A DNA stretch of 64,000 nt, from NCBI GenBank assembly GCA_910579965.1, contig CAJTWF010000005.1, positions 1 through 64,000 on the forward strand, read 5' to 3'. Below the pieces are notes generated by a model. The model did not search any database and had not been told where the DNA came from. It worked only from the letters and a program-made list of their open reading frames with translations. Every line of letters starts with the position of its first letter. Positions within the stretch are counted from its first letter, which is position 1. The translations under genes and the position numbers were made by a program. Shown piece by piece: positions 59,556-64,000 of the stretch. The stretch comes from an uncultured Oscillospiraceae bacterium (lineage in GTDB: Bacteria; Bacillota; Clostridia; Oscillospirales; Oscillospiraceae).

Positions 59556-60172
59556 TAGCCCCGGGGCCTGCGCGGCCCCGGACCCCGCGGGCACTTTTTG
59601 TCCAGACAAAAAGTACCCAAAAAGCTGCTGGACCTGCGGTCCAGACCCCCTTATTTATGACGGGGGTTATTTTTTACGCTGCGAGCTGTCAGGCGAAGCC
59701 TCTGACCGATTGCCCTGGGCCGTTGGGCTGCCCTGCCTTTGAAGGACACCTTCTCAGCAGAGATTGCCGTGGGCGAAGCAGTATCTTACCTTGCTTGCGC
59801 GACAATCCGTCTGACTATTGCTGTTACTGCCCGGCTCAGATGGTTCCCGGCTCAACGTGGAAGGCCCTCTGCGTCTCGATCCATCCTATCGCAGAGTCCA
59901 GGTAACGAACGGAGGCGATAGGTAACGAGGAGATCAGTGACAAAAGCGGAGATTCGCTTGCGGGAATGCAGGTCCAGAAAGGGTCCTTCAAAGGCGCCGC
60001 GGCCCAACGGCCCATAGCAATCGGACAGAGGCTTCGCCTGACAGCTCGTAGCGAAAAAAAGAGGCGGGGGGTCCAGCCCCGGAGGGGGGCTGGCGCATTT
60101 TTGGTACCTTTTTGTGCGCACAAAAAGGTACCGCGGGGTCCGGGGGCGGCGCTAGCCCCCGGGTCTGCCGTC
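59556..60172. repeat. Large inverted-repeat element between recF and remB
   Basis: About 617 bases of non-coding DNA whose two halves are inverted copies over roughly 190 bases each. Paired segments include CCCCGGACCCCGCGG on the left with its complement on the right, a short palindrome built on CTTTTTGT / ACAAAAAG at 59592-59613 and 60102-60131, and arms at 59680-59750 and 59975-60055 sharing GAGCTGTCAGGCGAAGCCTC. About 225 bases separate the arms, with a repeated AGGTAACGA inside. No open frame of note. Confidence 0.75.
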
Positions 60173-60183
60173 AAGATACCCAC

Positions 60184-61293
60184 TCACCCCGGCAAAACAA
60201 CTCCTCCGCTCACCCGGTAGACGCTCCCCTTCAGCAGGGCGTGAAGCCGGTCCTCCTCGCAGCAGGTAATAAAGACCTGCCCGCTGCCCAGGCGGTTCAA
60301 TACATATTCCTGCCGCCGGGGGTCCAGCTCGCTGAGCACGTCGTCCAAAAGCAAAACAGGATACTCCCCGATGATCTCCCGGTGGATCTCCCTGGCCGCC
60401 AGCTTCATGGACAGCGCCGCCGTCCTGGTCTGCCCCTGGGAGGCAAAGGACCGGGCGCTGACGCCGTTGAGGGATACCTCCAGATCGTCCTTGTGGGGCC
60501 CGGAGAGGCACTGACGGCTGGAGATTTCCGCGCTGTGGTGGGAGCGCTGGTGCTCCAGGAGCTGGCCCACCAGCGTCCGGTGGTCCCCAAAGGGATCCGT
60601 GACTGTCTTCACCGTGGCGTAGGCGATCTCCAGCGCCTCCCTTCCCCCGGAGCACTCCAGATGGGCCGGCGCGGCGTACTGCCCCAGCAGGCGGGCGAAT
60701 CGGGAGCGGTAGTGGATGAGCACCGCCCCCGCCTCCGCCATGCGCAGGTTGAAGTCCGGCAGGGTTGCCATGAGATCCGGCCGCTCCGCGCAGTCCCGGA
60801 GAAGCCGGGTCTTGTGCTCGTGGAGGCGCTGATATTCCGCCAGGGCCGCTGCGTACCGGGGCCGCAGCTGGCACAGCGACGCGTCCATGAACCGCCGCCG
60901 GGCCGCCGCACCCTCCCTGATGAGCTGGAGATCCTCCGGGGAGAAGAATACCGTATTCAGTACGCCGCTCAGCTCAGCGGCGGATTTGGCCGGGACCCTG
61001 TTGACGCTGATTTTCTTTTTCCGGCCCGCGCCGGCCTCAATGCGGCTGATAAAGTCCCGGTCCCGGGCGCGGATGGCGCCCTCCAGCAAAAATCCTCCCT
61101 CCCCGAACCGGATCAGCTCCCGGTCCGTGCGGGTGCGGTGGGACCTGCCGCAGGAGAGGCAGACCACAGCCTCCAGCAGGTTGGTCTTGCCCTGGGCGTT
61201 CTCCCCCCAGATCACGTTGCAGACGGGGTGGAAGGAGATCTGCTGGGACTGGTAGTTGCGAAAATTTTCCAGATAGAGGCTGTCAAGGCGCAT
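60184..61293 (-). CDS. recF: DNA replication and repair protein RecF
   Basis: SMC-like ATPase of 369 residues. Walker A is GENAQGKTNLLEAV near residue 30, the ABC signature region is LSGPHKDDLEVSLNG near 265 and Walker B is PVLLLDDVLSELDPRRQ near 320. It helps load RecA at gaps with RecO and RecR. The ATG at 61293 overlaps the end of the S4-domain gene by 11 bases; longer in-frame readings into that gene are not family-like. Confidence 0.95.
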   Translation of the reverse strand: MRLDSLYLENFRNYQSQQISFHPVCNVIWGENAQGKTNLLEAVVCLSCGRSHRTRTDRELIRFGEGGFLLEGAIRARDRDFISRIEAGAGRKKKISVNRVPAKSAAELSGVLNTVFFSPEDLQLIREGAAARRRFMDASLCQLRPRYAAALAEYQRLHEHKTRLLRDCAERPDLMATLPDFNLRMAEAGAVLIHYRSRFARLLGQYAAPAHLECSGGREALEIAYATVKTVTDPFGDHRTLVGQLLEHQRSHHSAEISSRQCLSGPHKDDLEVSLNGVSARSFASQGQTRTAALSMKLAAREIHREIIGEYPVLLLDDVLSELDPRRQEYVLNRLGSGQVFITCCEEDRLHALLKGSVYRVSGGVVLPG

Positions 61294-61498
61294 AGACCAC
61301 CCGAAAGGACCGGCCCTGGAAGGAGGCCACGTCCCCTTCCCGCAGTTTTTTCCCCCGCTGGAGGCAGATCTCGCCGTTGACAGACGCCTCTCCGGCCTGA
61401 ATGCGCACCTTGGCCTCCCCCCCTGTGGCGGCAAGGCCGGTGAGCTTCAGGAGATCCTGGAGACGGATAAACTCCGTGTTAATGGATATTGTTTCCAT
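61283..61498 (-). CDS. S4-domain RNA-binding protein (YaaA-like)
   Basis: Protein of 71 residues, essentially one S4 domain: FIRLQDLLKLTGLAATGGEAK, then GEASVNGEICLQRGKKLREGD. In Bacillus the gene between dnaN and recF is yaaA (also called rlbA), linked to ribosome assembly or RNA binding. ATG chosen at 61498 with GGGA nine bases upstream; a TTG 15 bases earlier would abut the dnaN stop. Confidence 0.88.
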   Translation of the reverse strand: METISINTEFIRLQDLLKLTGLAATGGEAKVRIQAGEASVNGEICLQRGKKLREGDVASFQGRSFRVVYAP

Positions 61499-61513
61499 AT
61501 GCAGTATTCCCAA

Positions 61514-62620
61514 TCAGCTGTTTTTCAGCCGCACCGGCAGCACCATATAGAGGAAGTTCTCCTCCCCCTCCACGGGGGTGATGATGCAGGGGGAGATACC
61601 GGTGTTCATCTCCAGCCGGACCTGGTCTGCGGGGGCGTATTTCAGGGCGTCCAGAAGATAGCGGTTGTTGAAGCCGATCTCCAGCCCGCCGCCGTCTCCG
61701 CTGACCGCGCACACGTCCTTGGCCTCTCCGTTGGCGGTTTTGGCGGACATGTAGACCCTGTCCTCCTTGAAGATGCACCGCACCGGGCTTTTTTGTTTGT
61801 CGGAGATCACCACGCCCACCCGGTCAATGGACTCTATCATGGCCTTGGTGGAGGCGGTGATGGAGATGGGGTTGGACCGGGGAATGGCCGCCTTGTAGTC
61901 CAGAAACTCCCCCTCCAGCCGCCGGCAGATGAGCTGGGTGTCCCCCACGTTAAAGAGCAGGTGCCGGTTGCCCAGGGTGATGGCAGCGCTCTCGTCCGTG
62001 TCCTCACAGATCCGCTCCACCTCGTTGAGGGCGGTCCCGGGGGCTACGAATCGGAAGGAGCCGCCGGCGGTCTCCAGGGGCTCCCGCCGCAGGGCCAGCC
62101 GGAAGCCGTCTACGCTGACCACGGTGAGGCCCTCCTCCCCGATTTCAAAGAGGGAGCCGGTGTGGACGGGGCGGATCTCGTCGGTGGATACGGCAAAGGA
62201 GGTCTGTGCGATCATGGACCGGAGGGTATTCTGCTGGATGCGGATGGAATACTGGTCCTCCACCTCCGGCAGCTCCGGGTAGTCCTCCGCGGACAGGGCC
62301 AGGATGTCGTAGGAAGCGTCGCCGCAGGTGAGCTTGACGTTGAGGTCCTTGTCAGAGGAGAAGGTGACAACGTCGTCAGGCAGGCGGCGGATGATCTCCC
62401 CGAAGAGCCGCGCGGAGAGCACCAGGGAACCGGGCTCGGTGACGTCCGCGTCCAGGCGGGTGCGGATTCCTGTCTGCATGTTGTAGCCGGATACGGTGAG
62501 CTGGTGGTCCGCATGGAGCAGAAGGCCCTCCAGAGCGGGAATGGAGCTCTTGGCTGCCACAGTCCTGGAGGCGGTGGTGATGGCGGATTGAAGAAGGGTC
62601 TTTTCACAGGAAAATTTCAT
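61514..62620 (-). CDS. dnaN: DNA polymerase III beta clamp
   Basis: Sliding clamp of 368 residues built of three repeated clamp domains (about 1-118, 128-248 and 250-368). Recognisable family sequence includes LLQSAITTASRTV at the N-terminus, SVDGFRLALRRE near 175 and the hydrophobic C-terminus ENFLYMVLPVRLKNS that forms the partner pocket. AAAGGAAACC precedes the ATG. Second gene after dnaA with 299 bases of origin-like DNA between. Confidence 0.96.
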   Translation of the reverse strand: MKFSCEKTLLQSAITTASRTVAAKSSIPALEGLLLHADHQLTVSGYNMQTGIRTRLDADVTEPGSLVLSARLFGEIIRRLPDDVVTFSSDKDLNVKLTCGDASYDILALSAEDYPELPEVEDQYSIRIQQNTLRSMIAQTSFAVSTDEIRPVHTGSLFEIGEEGLTVVSVDGFRLALRREPLETAGGSFRFVAPGTALNEVERICEDTDESAAITLGNRHLLFNVGDTQLICRRLEGEFLDYKAAIPRSNPISITASTKAMIESIDRVGVVISDKQKSPVRCIFKEDRVYMSAKTANGEAKDVCAVSGDGGGLEIGFNNRYLLDALKYAPADQVRLEMNTGISPCIITPVEGEENFLYMVLPVRLKNS

Positions 62621-62919
62621 GGCTGGGTTTCCTTTCTTTTTTCCGGAGAGCGGAATATTGGCCGTATGAGAAGCATAGTATATTTATTTTTCAGAAGTAG
62701 AAGCGGTAGGGCGAAAAATTGTGGATTATGGCGGCAAGCCGTTGAAAATACTGGAGAAATTGGAAGAACAAGAGGTGTGGAAAAAAGCACAGGTTGTCCA
62801 CGGTTTTCCACGCTGGCCGGGAGGCTGGGTTTTTTCCACAGCCGGTGTGGAGAATATTTTGTTGGTATTGTGGAAAACTTGGGGGAAAATGTTGAAATAG
62901 AAACGGCCGTTTTACGGCG
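62621..62919. promoter_or_regulatory. DnaA-box cluster between dnaA and dnaN (oriC part)
   Basis: At least seven 9-mers close to TTATCCACA: 62720-62728 (minus, TAATCCACA), 62776-62784 (minus, TTTTCCACA), 62794-62802 (TTGTCCACG), 62804-62812 (TTTTCCACG), 62832-62840 (TTTTCCACA), 62846-62854 (minus, TTCTCCACA) and 62869-62877 (minus, TTTTCCACA). An AT-rich stretch at about 62670-62700 could be an unwinding element. In Bacillus a second box cluster lies upstream of dnaA, which is outside this window. Confidence 0.82.
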
Positions 62920-64000
62920 CTACTTGGTGGAGTTGATGTTGGTGATAATAGCCTTTACCGTCTCCGCGTAGGCCGGGTCCGCCTTCATCTTCTTTTCTAC
63001 CTTGTTGATGGAGTTGAGCACTGTGGAGTGGTCCCGGCCGCCGAAGACCTTTCCCGTGTCGTCCAGGGACAGGCTGGTGAGGCGGCGGATGAGGTACATG
63101 GCCGTCTGGCGGGCGTTGAGGGAGTCCCGGCTGCGGGACTGTCCCTTGATCTGGTCCTCCTCCAGCCGGAAGTACCGGCAGATCTCCTTGATAATGGTGT
63201 CCGGGGTGATGATGAACTCGTTGGACCGGCTCATGTCCTGGAGGGCCCGGTCCACGGCGGCGGTGCTGATCTCGATGCCGTCCAGGTCCTTGAAGGCCTT
63301 GATCTTCTTGACCGTGCCCTCCAGCTGCCGGACGTTGGCGGTGATCTTGGAGGCGATGTAGCCGGCGATCTCGTCGCTGAGGATGAAGCCCAGCTGGGCG
63401 GCCTTGTTTTTGAGGATGGCCACCCGGGTCTCCAGCACCGGCGGCTGTACGTCCGCCATCAAACCCCACTCAAACCGGGTCCGCAGCCGGTCATCCAGCT
63501 GGGCCATCTCCTGGGGAGGCCGGTCCGAGGTGAGCACGATCTGCTTTTTCGCTTCGTAGAGGGCGTTGAAGGTGTGGAAGAACTCGTTCTGGGTCTCCAC
63601 CTTGCCGGCCACAAACTGGATGTCGTCCACCAGCATCAGGTCCGCCTCCCGGTACTTGGTACGGAACTCGTTCATGGCCCGGCCGGAGCGGACGGTCTCG
63701 ATGTAGTCGTTGATAAACTCGTCGCCCTTGATATAGAGGATTTTTGCGGAAGGGAATTTGCCCCGGATGACGTGGGCAATGGCGTAGAGCAGGTGGGTCT
63801 TGCCCAGCCCCGAGTCGCCGTAGATGAAGAGGGGGTTGTAGTGCTGCCCCGGCGCGTCCGCCACCGCCCGGGCCGCCGAGCAGGCCAGACGGTTGGAGGG
63901 ACCCACCACGAAGGTGTCGAAGGTGAACTCCCCGCTCTCCATCAGGGATACGGGCTTCTCCTCCTCCTTGCTCTGAAAGCGCTGGAGGCCGTTGTCGTCC
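62920..64000 (-). CDS. dnaA: Chromosomal replication initiator DnaA (5' end outside window)
   Basis: The frame stays open to the window edge, so the N-terminal domain I and part of the linker are missing; about 359 residues are present. Visible are the domain III start FTFDTFVVGPSNRLA, Walker A GDSGLGKTHLL, Walker B LMLVDDIQF, and the domain IV DNA-binding signature GGRDHSTVLNSINKVE. It binds DnaA boxes to open the origin and also regulates its own gene. Confidence 0.97.
   Translation of the reverse strand, partial: DDNGLQRFQSKEEEKPVSLMESGEFTFDTFVVGPSNRLACSAARAVADAPGQHYNPLFIYGDSGLGKTHLLYAIAHVIRGKFPSAKILYIKGDEFINDYIETVRSGRAMNEFRTKYREADLMLVDDIQFVAGKVETQNEFFHTFNALYEAKKQIVLTSDRPPQEMAQLDDRLRTRFEWGLMADVQPPVLETRVAILKNKAAQLGFILSDEIAGYIASKITANVRQLEGTVKKIKAFKDLDGIEISTAAVDRALQDMSRSNEFIITPDTIIKEICRYFRLEEDQIKGQSRSRDSLNARQTAMYLIRRLTSLSLDDTGKVFGGRDHSTVLNSINKVEKKMKADPAYAETVKAIITNINSTK

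Overview
The window is a GC-rich (roughly 60-65 % by eye) chromosomal segment of a Firmicute of the class Clostridia, most like the Oscillospiraceae (Flavonifractor / Intestinimonas / Pseudoflavonifractor type). This is judged from gene content: a Bacillus-type origin order (dnaA-dnaN-S4 protein-recF-remB-gyrB-gyrA), soj/spo0J with parS sites, a reduced SpoIIE, clostridial folate one-carbon genes and strong AGGAGG ribosome sites. The genus cannot be fixed from sequence reading alone. No tRNA, rRNA, CRISPR array, prophage or intact insertion sequence was seen.

Layout. 0-5.9 kb: an LTA-synthase-like membrane sulfatase faces a five-gene operon (GH3 lipoprotein, AlaX editing protein, LrgA, LrgB, ComFB). 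6-12.6 kb: hisS-aspS under a T-box leader, a MinD-like ATPase followed by a methylglyoxal-synthase-like protein that lacks its catalytic residues, then mscL-rsmG. 12.7-19.2 kb: serS, spo0J (parB), soj (parA), three parS sites and the pseudouridine catabolism pair psuK-psuG. 19.4-23 kb: asnS, a compact par/Fst-like type I toxin-antitoxin locus, lysA. 23-27.2 kb: a CsrA-like protein directly before a very large flagellin, then a second type I toxin/antisense RNA pair. 27.3-33.2 kb: spoIIE, a lipoprotein, a second ParB-family protein (Noc-like), and dnaD-dnaC helicase-loading genes. 33.4-43.9 kb: xpaC-telA-TPM, a phosphopantetheinyl transferase, a candidate structured RNA, a class A PBP, phosphoglucomutase and a D,D-carboxypeptidase.

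44-52 kb is a folate one-carbon region: a THF riboswitch and leader peptide before folT, then fhs, fchA, folD, a DUF1576 membrane protein and 5-formyl-THF cyclo-ligase, with a tandem pair of small HTH genes and a MITE-like repeat inserted between fhs and fchA. FolD lacks the residues needed for cyclohydrolase activity, so FchA probably supplies that step. 52-53.8 kb carries cobS, a shortened cobU and cobC. 53.8-64 kb is the origin region read leftward from dnaA (truncated by the window end), with DnaA boxes between dnaN and dnaA and a roughly 600-bp inverted-repeat element between recF and remB.

Two dispersed repeat families recur between genes: A/T-rich palindromes built on TTCTTTTTCTT / AAGAAAAAGAA, and GC-rich palindromes built on GGGGCGAGCATTGCTCGCCC. 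The most interesting items are the two type I toxin loci, the large inverted repeat near the origin, the catalytically stripped MgsA homolog beside MinD, the FolD/FchA division of labour and the CsrA-like protein beside the flagellin.
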